Positions 15,966 through 25,048 of a stretch of 41,962 nucleotides of DNA are shown piece by piece. This stretch comes from Hyphomicrobiales bacterium (lineage in GTDB: Bacteria; Pseudomonadota; Alphaproteobacteria; Rhizobiales; Beijerinckiaceae). Location of the stretch: positions 1 to 41,962 of the forward strand of contig SEEM01000034.1 of assembly GCA_004144595.1 (NCBI GenBank), in the 5' to 3' direction. Position numbers and translations under genes: made by a program. The notes under the pieces are model-generated. The model saw only the letters and a program-made list of their open reading frames with translations, had not been told where the DNA came from and made no database searches. How positions within the stretch are numbered: position 1 is the stretch's first letter; each line of letters begins with the position of its first letter.

Positions 15966-18403
15966 CGTCGACCCAGCCGTCCGAGCATTAGCGAGGTTCC
16001 GATCCCGAGCCCGATGCAAGTCACCAGCAGCGCCAGCGCATACATTCCGATATTGCTCGACATCCAGTTGGCGAAGACAAGGCGCATATTCGCGAGGCTG
16101 AAGGGCCGCGTCATGACGAAGGACGTGCTGCCGGCGGAGATGACATGCGCGTCCTGGGCGCCGCGGAAGGCCGTGATCTGGCCCGCCATGCCGGCCCAGT
16201 TGCCGGGTGAGACGATGCGTTCGACCGCGCTCTGCAAGGTTCCGTCGCGGCGCGCGATGAAGGCCGTCCAGACCTGCCGCGTCTCGGGGTCGGCGGACTG
16301 AGCCGCGATCATCTCGGTTCCTTCGGCCGGTTCGTAAAGCGTCGCTGCGCGTGATGGCGTCCGCAATTGCGCGAAGGAGAGATCGAAGGTGTGCTGGAGC
16401 CATTGGTCGAAACCGATGAAATAGCGCGCCAGCGGGCCGCCAAGCGAGCTACGCCAGCGATCGCGGACCGCTTCGGTCGTCGGGGCCGCGCCGCCGGAGG
16501 CTTCCGGCGTGGCCTCGCGGCCCTGCAGGCGGTTGATGACGGCGTCGAAGACGGCGGCGCCTTCCGCATCCGGCGTCACCACGACGGCGTCTGCGCGTTG
16601 TGGCCACGTAGAGCGGACATTGTCGGCGATGCCGATGCGCGGCAGCAGGCCAGCCGGCATCTGACCTACTGAGCCGATGATCAAGGCTGGCCTGTCCCCG
16701 ACGGCCGCAGTACCGGCCATAAGGTCGATGGCGAGGGGGCGGCTGGCATTGCGGGCGATGCGCGCGAGCAGGGTCGCCGCTGCGCTGAGATTCGCGTTGT
16801 CCTGCCGGCCCATGATCAGTGCGACGTTCGAGGCGACCGAATAGGGGAAGCCGGTTCCGGCTACCGCCGCGAGGTTGGGGCTCACGCCGATCTTCGCAAA
16901 GTCCGGGATCGAGAGGACGGTGGTGTCGAACAGGGCGAAGCGGCTCTTGCCCGGCAGCGTCGCGCCAGGACCGCATGCGACGTCGGACTTCGCGAGCGTC
17001 ACGACCTCGAACCAGATCTCGTTGACGCCCGGCCGAAAATGCCGAAGCGGGATCGTGATCGGAAACTGCTGGAAAAGTCCGCCCGTCGCAGAATTGAGCG
17101 GCACGGTAGCGGCGACGTTACCGTTGGCGAAGACCTCGATGTGGCTTTCTCCCGGCAGGACCTCCGGCGAATAGGCGCCGTCGAGATAGAGCGTCGCTTC
17201 GCCATAGGCATTGGCGTAGAAATCGCCGGGCATCGCCATGATCGCACGCACGCGCATGCGCCGGCCGGTCGATTCCTGCGTGAGGATCCCGAGGTCCGAG
17301 AAGCGGATCGCCTGCTTGCCGGTGATGAAGGGCGCGTCCGGCAGATGCCAGCTAGAAGTATCCATGGTCTTCCGGTTGATATTGGCGGGCCGGGAGACCG
17401 GCGTGGTCAGGAGTTTGGCAATCAGCGCCTCGAGATCGGCCCAGCCCTCGCCGGTCACCAGCAGGAGATCGGCGGTCTTCTCCGGGTTCGGGACAAAGCC
17501 GAGGAAGCTGCGGCCGCTCGCTTCGATAGGCAAAGTGCCCAGCAGCGTGCGCATCTCCGCACCGGTGCCGAGCGCGACGGTGAGCGTGCCCGGCCTGATA
17601 CGGGCGGGCAGCTGCTCCGCCACCGTCACCGAGACCTGCCCGTAGCGCCCGCGCAGCGCCAGCGTCTGGGCGACGGCGAGGATGCTGCTAGCCGCGATCG
17701 CCCGCGACGCGCCGGGCGCGACGATGACAATGTTCGTCAACCCGCCTTCGTCAGCGCCGACGGCCGGCAGATCGTCGATGCTGCGTAAGGCGGATCGCCT
17801 GGAGCCGGGGTTTCGGTAGGTCAGGCGGGTGCCGGCACCGTCGATGCGAGTCCAGAGTTCATAGGTCGCGCCGACCGTGCAGTCGATGCGATGGCGCTGC
17901 ACCACTTCGAAGCCGATCGTGTTCTGCCCGGCCCGGAGCAAACCCTTGCGCAGGGCGATCGAGGAGCGCTTCAGGCGATCGGAGGAGGCAATCGGCATTT
18001 CGCCGACGCGCTCTCCGTTGATGCGGACCGTCAGCCGCGAAGCTTCCGGCATCACCACGAGCGCGTTCTGGAAGGCAACATCGAGGTTGAGATCGGCCGC
18101 AGCCTCGTCCGCGGTCAGATAGAAAGCCCAGTTGCGCGCGTCGCTCTCGCCTTCGAGTGTGACGCGCGCCGCGGGCAGCAACGGCTTGAACACCAGGGTC
18201 GGAGCAGGAGCGGGGCTCTCCGCCGGCGGCGTGGGAGCCGGCGCTGCCGGCGAGGAGGGGGCGGCGGTGCCCGGTGCCGTCGGCGCGATCATGAACGGCG
18301 CCGGCCCGGGCTGCGCGGGCGGGGCCTCCTGCGCCGGCAGCGACGACGCGGCGATGACGGCGGAGGCCGCGATGACGACGAGATGCGTTGAAAGACGCCT
18401 CAT
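15962..18403 (-). CDS. bcsB: Cellulose synthase regulatory/periplasmic subunit
   Basis: This is an 813-residue product: signal peptide, a Pro/Ala-rich linker to about residue 65, then alternating carbohydrate-binding and flavodoxin-like modules (for example VRINGERVGEMPI, NIVIVAPGASRAIAA, EVFANGNVAATVPL). It ends in a single transmembrane helix (IGMYALALLVTCIGLGIG) with a basic tail. This is the layout of BcsB, which docks on BcsA in the inner membrane and guides the glucan through the periplasm. Start and stop both overlap neighbours by 4 bp (ATGA), as expected for stoichiometric expression with BcsA and BcsZ. Confidence 0.95.
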   Translation of the reverse strand: MRRLSTHLVVIAASAVIAASSLPAQEAPPAQPGPAPFMIAPTAPGTAAPSSPAAPAPTPPAESPAPAPTLVFKPLLPAARVTLEGESDARNWAFYLTADEAAADLNLDVAFQNALVVMPEASRLTVRINGERVGEMPIASSDRLKRSSIALRKGLLRAGQNTIGFEVVQRHRIDCTVGATYELWTRIDGAGTRLTYRNPGSRRSALRSIDDLPAVGADEGGLTNIVIVAPGASRAIAASSILAVAQTLALRGRYGQVSVTVAEQLPARIRPGTLTVALGTGAEMRTLLGTLPIEASGRSFLGFVPNPEKTADLLLVTGEGWADLEALIAKLLTTPVSRPANINRKTMDTSSWHLPDAPFITGKQAIRFSDLGILTQESTGRRMRVRAIMAMPGDFYANAYGEATLYLDGAYSPEVLPGESHIEVFANGNVAATVPLNSATGGLFQQFPITIPLRHFRPGVNEIWFEVVTLAKSDVACGPGATLPGKSRFALFDTTVLSIPDFAKIGVSPNLAAVAGTGFPYSVASNVALIMGRQDNANLSAAATLLARIARNASRPLAIDLMAGTAAVGDRPALIIGSVGQMPAGLLPRIGIADNVRSTWPQRADAVVVTPDAEGAAVFDAVINRLQGREATPEASGGAAPTTEAVRDRWRSSLGGPLARYFIGFDQWLQHTFDLSFAQLRTPSRAATLYEPAEGTEMIAAQSADPETRQVWTAFIARRDGTLQSAVERIVSPGNWAGMAGQITAFRGAQDAHVISAGSTSFVMTRPFSLANMRLVFANWMSSNIGMYALALLVTCIGLGIGTSLMLGRLGRR

Positions 18404-20583
18404 TCCGCCGCCCCTGGCCGGGTCCGCGAACGCGACAGGCGATAGAGACCGAGGAGATAGGAGATGCCGCGGCTGGTCTGGAAGATGGCGACGCGCAGGA
18501 AGCGCAGCGTTCCGTAGATCACGCCGGGATTATGGCGTCGCGCCTTCTGGAACCGGCGCCAGCTGTCGGCATCGGAGAAGGCGAGGTCGGCGATGATGCG
18601 GCTATGCACCGGCTCCGTCGGCTCGTAGCTGCAGCCCAGCAGCAATCCCTTTTCGTCAGGCGCGAGCCGCCGGATGCGGATCGGCAGCGCGGCCCGGGGC
18701 ATGTCGATTGTGGTTTCGAAGGTGATCTCTCCGGCGGTGCCGACCGGCAGCGTGTCGAACTCCTTCGACATCACCCTGACGGCCATGCCGTCGACGGAGA
18801 CGTTTTCTGTGATGGCCCTCGCCTTGCGCCCGTCGATGCTGATCTCGCCGCGGCGCTTGACGGCGAAGCGCCGCGCACCGCGCCCCTCCGGTCGCTCGGA
18901 GACCACGCCGAGCGCGCAGCCGGCCATGAGCAGGTTGAGGATGTTCCATAGGCCGACGACCAGGGTGATGTCGGAATTGTAGGGTTCCGCGATGAGGCGC
19001 CAGTAAGTAGCGACGAGGCCGAGCACAAGCACCGCGAAGATGACGAAGAACGGCCGGCCGAGCTCCGAGACGCGCCGGGTCTCCAGCGATTCGTTCTTGG
19101 CGGTGACCTTGAAAGTCGGCTTGCTCGGATTGAGCAGGACCGACACCACGGCCGGCAGGAGGTAGACCGACTGGATGAACTCGTAGAGCTCTGAGATCCA
19201 CGGCCAGCGATAGCGGCCATAGAGGTAGTTCTGCATCATCAGGTTCACGACCATGTAGCTCAGCACATAGGCGATGAACTCCGCGCCTGAGGCGGTGAAG
19301 ATCTCGAGGCCGAAGAACAGGTAGAACAAGGGCGCAACCAGGAAGGTCAGCCGCGCGAAGGGAAAGAGCCAGAACAAGGCGGAGGAGGAGTAGCAAAGCC
19401 GCTGCGGCAGCGAGAGACCGCGCTTGAACATCGGGCGGTGGAACATGAGAATCTGCATCATGCCCTGGGCCCAGCGCGAGCGCTGGCCGATGAAGCTCGC
19501 GAAGGTCGCCGGCTGGAGCCCGGCGATGAGCGGCTTGTCGACATAGACGCTATGCCAGCCGGTGGCGTGCAGCGTGATCGCCGTCTCCGCATCCTCGGTG
19601 ATGCTCCGCCCGGAGAAGCCGTTCGTGGTCTGAAGTGCCTCACGCCGGAGCACGGCCGCCGAGCCGCAAAAGAAGGAAGCGTCCCATTTGTCGAGCCCGC
19701 GCTGGATGATGCCGTAAAACATTTCGTTCTCTGAAGGCATCGACCGGAAGGTCTGCAGGTTGCGCTCCAGGGGATCGGGATTGATAAAGAAGTGCGGGGT
19801 CTGGACTAGGAAGAGTTTTGGGTCCTGGCCGAAAAAGCCCACGGTCTCAGTGAGGAAGCTTCGTGCAGGGGCATGATCCGCGTCGAAGACAACGATTAGT
19901 TCGCCGTCCGAGTAGGCGATTCCATTATTGAGATTGCCGGCTTTGGCGCTGAGATTGCGCTCGCGCGTGAGATAGGTGACGCCGAGCCCTTCGCAGAGCT
20001 TCGTCAGCGTCGTGCGGCGCTCGCGAGCGGCACCGGCTGCGGTGAAGTCGTCGGCGTTGCACTTCTCGTTGGTGCCACCGTCGTCGAGCAGGAAGATGTT
20101 CAGGCGCCCCGCCGGGTAATCCATTGCCAGGGCTGCCGCAAGCGTTGTCGCAAGCATCTCGGGCTCTTCATTGTAGGTCGGCACGAAGACGTCCACCGTC
20201 GGTGCGTTGGCGAGGTCGATCGGCGGCGTCACGCGCTTCGGCAGCGGCATCGCCACGACGAAGAGGCTGAGGCCGAGCATGCCGATATTGTACATCTCTG
20301 CGAGGTAGACGATCAGGCCCGGAATGAAATCCTCGAGCTGGTTGACCGGCGGCAACGTGCTGGTCGTGCGCCAGTAGACATAGCGCAGCACCATCGCGGT
20401 GCCCAGGCCGAGCGCAATCAGGCGCCAGACGCCATAAGGCCGCAGGAACTTCAGGACCATCATCGCGCCGACCACGATGGTTCCGGCGATAAGATGCGCC
20501 TGCAGGCTGATCGGCAGAGTGACGAGCGCAATAACGACCATCGCAGTGACGGCCCAGAAGATGACGTAGCTCGCTGTTCGCAT
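18400..20583 (-). CDS. bcsA: Cellulose synthase catalytic subunit (UDP-forming)
   Basis: This is a 727-residue product. I start at the ATG at 20583 (MRTASYVIFWAV), 25 bp after bcsN; the longer frame runs into bcsN. Four membrane helices precede a GT2 domain with all processive-synthase motifs: FLLDDGG, VFDADHAP, ITEDAET and GQRSRWAQG. Further membrane helices follow, then a PilZ domain with an arginine-rich segment (RPEGRGARR) and ENVSVDG (N-x-S-x-x-G), implying activation by cyclic-di-GMP. It polymerises UDP-glucose to beta-1,4-glucan and extrudes it. The stop overlaps bcsB by 4 bp. Confidence 0.97.
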   Translation of the reverse strand: MRTASYVIFWAVTAMVVIALVTLPISLQAHLIAGTIVVGAMMVLKFLRPYGVWRLIALGLGTAMVLRYVYWRTTSTLPPVNQLEDFIPGLIVYLAEMYNIGMLGLSLFVVAMPLPKRVTPPIDLANAPTVDVFVPTYNEEPEMLATTLAAALAMDYPAGRLNIFLLDDGGTNEKCNADDFTAAGAARERRTTLTKLCEGLGVTYLTRERNLSAKAGNLNNGIAYSDGELIVVFDADHAPARSFLTETVGFFGQDPKLFLVQTPHFFINPDPLERNLQTFRSMPSENEMFYGIIQRGLDKWDASFFCGSAAVLRREALQTTNGFSGRSITEDAETAITLHATGWHSVYVDKPLIAGLQPATFASFIGQRSRWAQGMMQILMFHRPMFKRGLSLPQRLCYSSSALFWLFPFARLTFLVAPLFYLFFGLEIFTASGAEFIAYVLSYMVVNLMMQNYLYGRYRWPWISELYEFIQSVYLLPAVVSVLLNPSKPTFKVTAKNESLETRRVSELGRPFFVIFAVLVLGLVATYWRLIAEPYNSDITLVVGLWNILNLLMAGCALGVVSERPEGRGARRFAVKRRGEISIDGRKARAITENVSVDGMAVRVMSKEFDTLPVGTAGEITFETTIDMPRAALPIRIRRLAPDEKGLLLGCSYEPTEPVHSRIIADLAFSDADSWRRFQKARRHNPGVIYGTLRFLRVAIFQTSRGISYLLGLYRLSRSRTRPGAAE

Positions 20584-20608
20584 CGGGCTTTTGCCAATCA
20601 GTTTCGGT

Positions 20609-21502
20609 TCAGGGCGCGGGCGGCGGCGGGACGATGGGATATCCTTCAAGCACCTTGGGCGGGATCGTATTTGGGGCTTGCGACTCCGCATGAACCGCAC
20701 TGCGACGGCGTTGCAGCCGCGGACTGACGGCTTGAGGGCGCTGTGAGGCCTCGCCGAAGGAGGGCTGCGGTGCCTGCGGGTAGATAGGGGCTCCGGCCTG
20801 GCCGAGCTCAGGCGCAGGCGCAGGTGCTTCGCCAATCGGATTCCAGCCCGGGCGCTTCAGCTTGGCGTTGAACCCGTAGCCATAAGCCAGGCGCAGCAGC
20901 GAGGCCTCGGTCGCGGAGGGGTCGCAGACGCGCAGACGTACCGAGATCATGCCAGATTTCGGGCGGAAGAGACTGTCCTTGCCCGCCAGTCGCTGCCAGG
21001 CATAGAGACAGGCCTCGCCGCCCGTACCGCGACCGACAGCATAGCCAAATGGACCGTAACTGTTTTGGACAAAAACTGCGGAGGGGGACATCGCGACACC
21101 TGGAAAACGCTCCTCCATCTCTTTGCCGATGGCGTAGTCGTCGATGCCGGGGTCCTTGAGCAGTTTGCCCTCCACCCCGGCGGCCTCGGGAACATCTGCC
21201 GCCGTGAAGAAAGCGAGATCGATCGCGTTCTCTCCCGGCGTCCGTCCGCGGGTCGCCAGGGAGACAGTCTGCGCGACCGCGTTCTCATAGGTTCTCTGGG
21301 TGACTCCGGTCACAGGCAGGCTGCCAGGTGGAGGCAGCGCTAGGGCGCGGCTTACGTCGACGGTGAGCGCGCGCGAAGCCGACACGAGTTCTTCGCTCGA
21401 CAATCGTTGTTCGCCGCAGCCTGCAAGGAGGAGAAGCAGTCCGCATGCCGTGAGCCTCCTTGCAAGGGGCCAGGACGCGCCAGGAAGCCTGTCCGAAGAC
21501 AT
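20609..21502 (-). CDS. bcsN: Cellulose biosynthesis lipoprotein BcsN
   Basis: This is a 297-residue product from the ATG at 21502; an ATG 11 codons upstream is also possible and neither has a clear ribosome site. The N-terminus has a lipoprotein signal ending in the lipobox LLAGC. The body matches the alphaproteobacterial BcsN family: NAIDLAFFTAADVPEAAG, VQNSYGPFGYAVGR, and a paired-Cys region (EACLYAW then RLRVCDPSAT). A Pro-rich C-terminal tail follows (IVPPPPAP). It is the first gene of bcsN-A-B-Z-TPR. BcsN is found in operons lacking a classical BcsC and its exact role is unclear. Confidence 0.88.
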   Translation of the reverse strand: MSSDRLPGASWPLARRLTACGLLLLLAGCGEQRLSSEELVSASRALTVDVSRALALPPPGSLPVTGVTQRTYENAVAQTVSLATRGRTPGENAIDLAFFTAADVPEAAGVEGKLLKDPGIDDYAIGKEMEERFPGVAMSPSAVFVQNSYGPFGYAVGRGTGGEACLYAWQRLAGKDSLFRPKSGMISVRLRVCDPSATEASLLRLAYGYGFNAKLKRPGWNPIGEAPAPAPELGQAGAPIYPQAPQPSFGEASQRPQAVSPRLQRRRSAVHAESQAPNTIPPKVLEGYPIVPPPPAP

Positions 21503-22121
21503 TGGCTCAATGAAGTACAAGGCCCTCATAGGCACGCGTGCCGATGTCGGTACAGAATCGTCATGTCTTCACCATTGGTTAACGCCGGTTAACGAGTGGT
21601 TACTCTCGCCGGAGGGTGCGCTAAGGCCCGCGCGCGCCTGAAGCCCTAATACAAGTGATTCGCGAGGGTATTCCAACCTGCGGTTGGATAAATGTTCTCG
21701 TCATCGGGAAACGAGTGATCGTCACCGAGGCAGGTCTATCCGCCACGAGCTCTCGGTGCGGCCCTATCAAGCCTAGCGTTAGGAAATAGGTTATAAATAA
21801 GCCCCCGGTGAAGGATCCGAGGCGCCGCGCGCTGATCGATCAGTGATCGTGTTGGCCCAGCCGGACAGCGTAGCATTCGCTCGCCCTGCATGCGTGCACC
21901 CTGCAGGAGATGCGTTTGACGATTGCTAGCTTTAAGCCGCTGGCGCCGACCTCGCGGCGGGCAGCTGGCCCCATTTTCACAGCCAGGCTCTGACACAGAC
22001 GCCAGAGTGGCGCCCGTGCCCTCCGACCGCCGTGGACGTGACAGCAGGTTTCATGCGAAATCCCACGGCCGTCTTGGGAGCGGGTAGGCGAAGCACTCGC
22101 CAGGGGATTTGGAGGCTACTG
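21503..22121. other. Intergenic region between bcsN and the receiver gene
   Basis: About 600 bp carries the divergent upstream regions of the cellulose operon and the response regulator. I see a short palindrome CCAACC-TGC-GGTTGG (about 21675-21689), AT-richer DNA near 21780-21800, and no EcfG-like site. No reading frame here looks coding. Confidence 0.5.
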
Positions 22122-22475
22122 ATGCTGGACGGTAAGGCAATCCTGGTCGTTGAAGACGAACCGATGATCGCGATGATGCTTGATGACCTTTTGACCGATC
22201 TAGGGTGCAGCGTCGTCGGACCGGCACAAAATCTCGCGCAGGCCCTAAGCCTGATTGGGACGAACACTTTCGATGCCGCGATTGTCGACCTGAACCTGAA
22301 CGGCACCATGTCGCATCCGTTGATCGAGGCGCTCATCGGAAAAGGCGTCCCCGTCATCGTCGCGACGGGCTACGGCGGCGGCGCGTCCGATCTGCCGAGC
22401 GGATGCCGCGTGCTGGCGAAGCCTTACACCATCCAACACGTCGAACAGGTGCTGCGGGCCTGTCTGCCCGACTAA
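22122..22475 (+). CDS. Stand-alone response regulator receiver
   Basis: This is a 117-residue product. The ATG at 22122 is chosen for its GGAGG (22111-22115); the frame is open upstream but does not look coding. It has every receiver residue: the acidic pair in VVEDEP (11-13), phospho-acceptor Asp56 in AIVDLNL, Thr in VIVATGY and Lys in LAKPY. There is no output domain. It converges on the hybrid histidine kinase gene, 29 bp away, so it may be its phosphorelay partner, like the single-domain receivers common in rhizobial kinase systems. Confidence 0.92.
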   Translation: MLDGKAILVVEDEPMIAMMLDDLLTDLGCSVVGPAQNLAQALSLIGTNTFDAAIVDLNLNGTMSHPLIEALIGKGVPVIVATGYGGGASDLPSGCRVLAKPYTIQHVEQVLRACLPD

Positions 22476-22504
22476 CCACCTCGCGCCGCGTCGCGCGTCA
22501 GCCT

Positions 22505-25048
22505 TCAGGTGCCGTCTCGCCGGTTCCTTGGCCTGGCTCGGGTGGCCGAGCGCAATATCCGGGATAGGTCCTGGACCGCGTAGGGCTTCTTCAACAGTTC
22601 GAAGCCTTTCAGGCCTTCCTCGGCAAGGACGTGGCTGTACCCTGAAGTGAGCACGACCGGGAGGCCGGGATGGCGCTTCCGGATCTCCAACCCGAGTTCC
22701 ACGCCGCTCATGCCGGGCATGACGACATCCGAAAACACCGCGTCGAAGCCGTCCGCTTCGGCGAGTATCTTTAGCGCCTCGTTGCCATTGGCGGCCCATG
22801 TCGTCTCATAGCCCAGATCGCTCAAGAGCTGCGTCGAGAAAGTCCCGACGTCCACGTTGTCCTCGACGACGAGCACGCGCTGGCCTCTTCCGCCTCTGAT
22901 GGTCGCAGGCCGTATGTTGCCGTGTTCGCTTTCCGCTTCCGGTCGACGTTCCACCTGCGGCAAATAGAGCGTGAACCGGGCTCCGCCCCCTACCACACTT
23001 TCGACGTCGATGTCGCCGCCGGACTGTTTGGCGAAGCCGAAGACCTGCGAAAGGCCGAGGCCCGTTCCCTTGCCAACCTCTTTCGTCGTGTAGAAGGGCT
23101 CGAAGATCTGGGAGAGTTTTTCGGGCGGAATGCCCATGCCGCTATCGGAAAGCGACACCGCGATGAACGGCCCCGCGCCGCCGGCATGGCCGCGGATAGG
23201 CGGCATCCGCGAAAGGTCCTCGACAGTAATCGTCAGGGTGCCTTCACCGTCCATCGCGTCGCGCGCGTTCACGGCCATATTAACGAGGGCAGTCTCAAAC
23301 TGACTAATGTCGGCTTCGACGAAGCAGTCCTCCGCACGGATATCGGCGATGATCTCGACGCGCGATCCCATAATGGTTCGCAGCATCTCGGCGATGGCGC
23401 GGATGCGGGCGGCGGGCTCGAACACCTCCGGCTTCAGTGACTGGCGGCGCGCAAATGCCAGAAGCTGACCGGTGAGCTTCGCGGCTCGGTCCACCGTGTC
23501 GGAGATGGCGTCCACGTATCGGCGCTGGCGTTCCTCCGGGAGGTTCGGCCGACGCATCAGGTCCGTGGAGCTCTTTATGATGGTCAGAAGGTTGTTGAAG
23601 TCGTGGGCGACGCCACCCGTCAGCTGCCCGACCGCCTCCATCTTCTGCGCTTGGCGCAGCGCGTCCTCGGCCTTGGTCCGCTCCGCGACCTCTTTGATGA
23701 CCCTGTGCTCCAAGGTCTCGTTAAAGTGGCGAAGCTGCTCCTCGATCGACTTGCGCGCGGTCACGTCGATGGCCGTGCCAAGCAGTCGCACGCAACGGTC
23801 GCCCTCGAATACGCCTCGCCCCTTCGCCGCCACCCAGCGCAGCACGCCGTCTTCCTTGCCGATCGTGCGGTACTCCACGTCGTAGAGCGCGCGGCGCGCC
23901 GGGTCCGCTGCGGCGGCGTAGGCCGCGCCTGTCGCCTCCAAGTCGTCCGGGTGCAGTCCATCGTAGAAGTCCTGCATGGTGACGGGAACTTCCGCGGAGA
24001 TTCCGAACATAGCCTTGACGCGAGCAGGCCATAAGAGCTGATCGTGGACGGGGTCCACGTCCCAGAAGCCGACGTCGGCGTGCTCGGTCGCCAGCCGAAG
24101 ACGCTCCTCGCTCTCGCGGAGGCGGGCCTCGGCGCCAACCCGCTCGACATGCGACCAGCAGCGCTCGACCACTATCTGGACGAGGGCAAGTTCACCCGAT
24201 TGCCAGTCGCGCGGATGGCTTTGGTGGAGTGCCATCATGGCGACCAGGCGACCGTCCTTTACCAGCGGACAGCACACGATCGCGGAGATATTAATCGCCA
24301 GGAACATCTCCCGTCCCTCGCCGGAAGCCAGCTCAGCAGCGACGTCGCGGACGACCAGTGTATGCCCGCCTCGCATGTCGGCAGCTGCGCGGGGACCGAA
24401 CAGGTTGAGGCTGTAAGTACCAGCCGAGCTTGCGATCTCGGGCGCGGCGTAATCGTTGCGGATGAAGAAGCGATCATTGTCGACGTCGACGTCCGCGTAG
24501 GCGCATCTGGATGCGCCCAGGCGATTTGCGAGGAGAGTGGCCGCCATTAACATTGCCGCCGGCGCATCGCGTGCGCCACGCATGGCCTCGTCCAGTTCAG
24601 CAAGGAAGCGCAACTCCTCGAAGCGCGCCCGCGCCTCATACTGTCGCCTGCGGCCACGTATGGCGGCGCGGACCAGACTCACCAAGGTCGTGGGGTGAAA
24701 CGGGCGTTCCAGGAAAGTGGTATTGCCGAGCACGTCAAGATATCGGCTCGCTGCCGGGTTTCGCTCCAATCCGCCACCGTGGCCTGTCAGGAGTACGAAG
24801 GGCAGGTCGGACCATTCCTGCTGGTCTGCGAGCCAAGCAGCCAGAGTGCCTAGATCCGCAGTCGTCAACGCTTCCTCAGTGACCACCACGACACCTGCGC
24901 CGACGTCGAGTTCGGCAACGAGGTCGGGGAGCGATCCGCAAACCTCTGCAATGGTGCCTGCCTCGCCGAGCATCGCGACTGCTATTGCCGCGTCCCGTCC
25001 ACGGGGCGCTAAGATCAGAGCCCTTTCCGAGAATGTCGAACTCGTCAC
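22505..25048 (-). CDS. Hybrid histidine kinase (receiver-like, GAF, PAS, HisKA, HATPase, receiver)
   Basis: This is an 847-residue soluble product. Residues 1-135 resemble a receiver but the phospho-acceptor position is lost (VVVVTEEAL), so it is degenerate. Residues about 150-300 are a GAF-type domain containing a double Cys ([16 protein letters not shown]), and about 315-435 a PAS domain. Next come HisKA with GGVAHDFNN (His482) and HATPase with [15 protein letters not shown] and [11 protein letters not shown]. The C-terminal receiver has VLVVEDN and [10 protein letters not shown]. No membrane segment is seen. Its start overlaps the stop of the KaiC-like gene (ATGA), which places both in one signalling unit. 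Confidence 0.92.
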   Translation of the reverse strand: MTSSTFSERALILAPRGRDAAIAVAMLGEAGTIAEVCGSLPDLVAELDVGAGVVVVTEEALTTADLGTLAAWLADQQEWSDLPFVLLTGHGGGLERNPAASRYLDVLGNTTFLERPFHPTTLVSLVRAAIRGRRRQYEARARFEELRFLAELDEAMRGARDAPAAMLMAATLLANRLGASRCAYADVDVDNDRFFIRNDYAAPEIASSAGTYSLNLFGPRAAADMRGGHTLVVRDVAAELASGEGREMFLAINISAIVCCPLVKDGRLVAMMALHQSHPRDWQSGELALVQIVVERCWSHVERVGAEARLRESEERLRLATEHADVGFWDVDPVHDQLLWPARVKAMFGISAEVPVTMQDFYDGLHPDDLEATGAAYAAAADPARRALYDVEYRTIGKEDGVLRWVAAKGRGVFEGDRCVRLLGTAIDVTARKSIEEQLRHFNETLEHRVIKEVAERTKAEDALRQAQKMEAVGQLTGGVAHDFNNLLTIIKSSTDLMRRPNLPEERQRRYVDAISDTVDRAAKLTGQLLAFARRQSLKPEVFEPAARIRAIAEMLRTIMGSRVEIIADIRAEDCFVEADISQFETALVNMAVNARDAMDGEGTLTITVEDLSRMPPIRGHAGGAGPFIAVSLSDSGMGIPPEKLSQIFEPFYTTKEVGKGTGLGLSQVFGFAKQSGGDIDVESVVGGGARFTLYLPQVERRPEAESEHGNIRPATIRGGRGQRVLVVEDNVDVGTFSTQLLSDLGYETTWAANGNEALKILAEADGFDAVFSDVVMPGMSGVELGLEIRKRHPGLPVVLTSGYSHVLAEEGLKGFELLKKPYAVQDLSRILRSATRARPRNRRDGT

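Noticed and set aside
20584..20835. N-terminal extension of BcsA
   Set aside because: The extra ~84 codons mostly run antiphase through the end of bcsN and are Arg/Pro-rich; a proper membrane-helix start follows at 20583.
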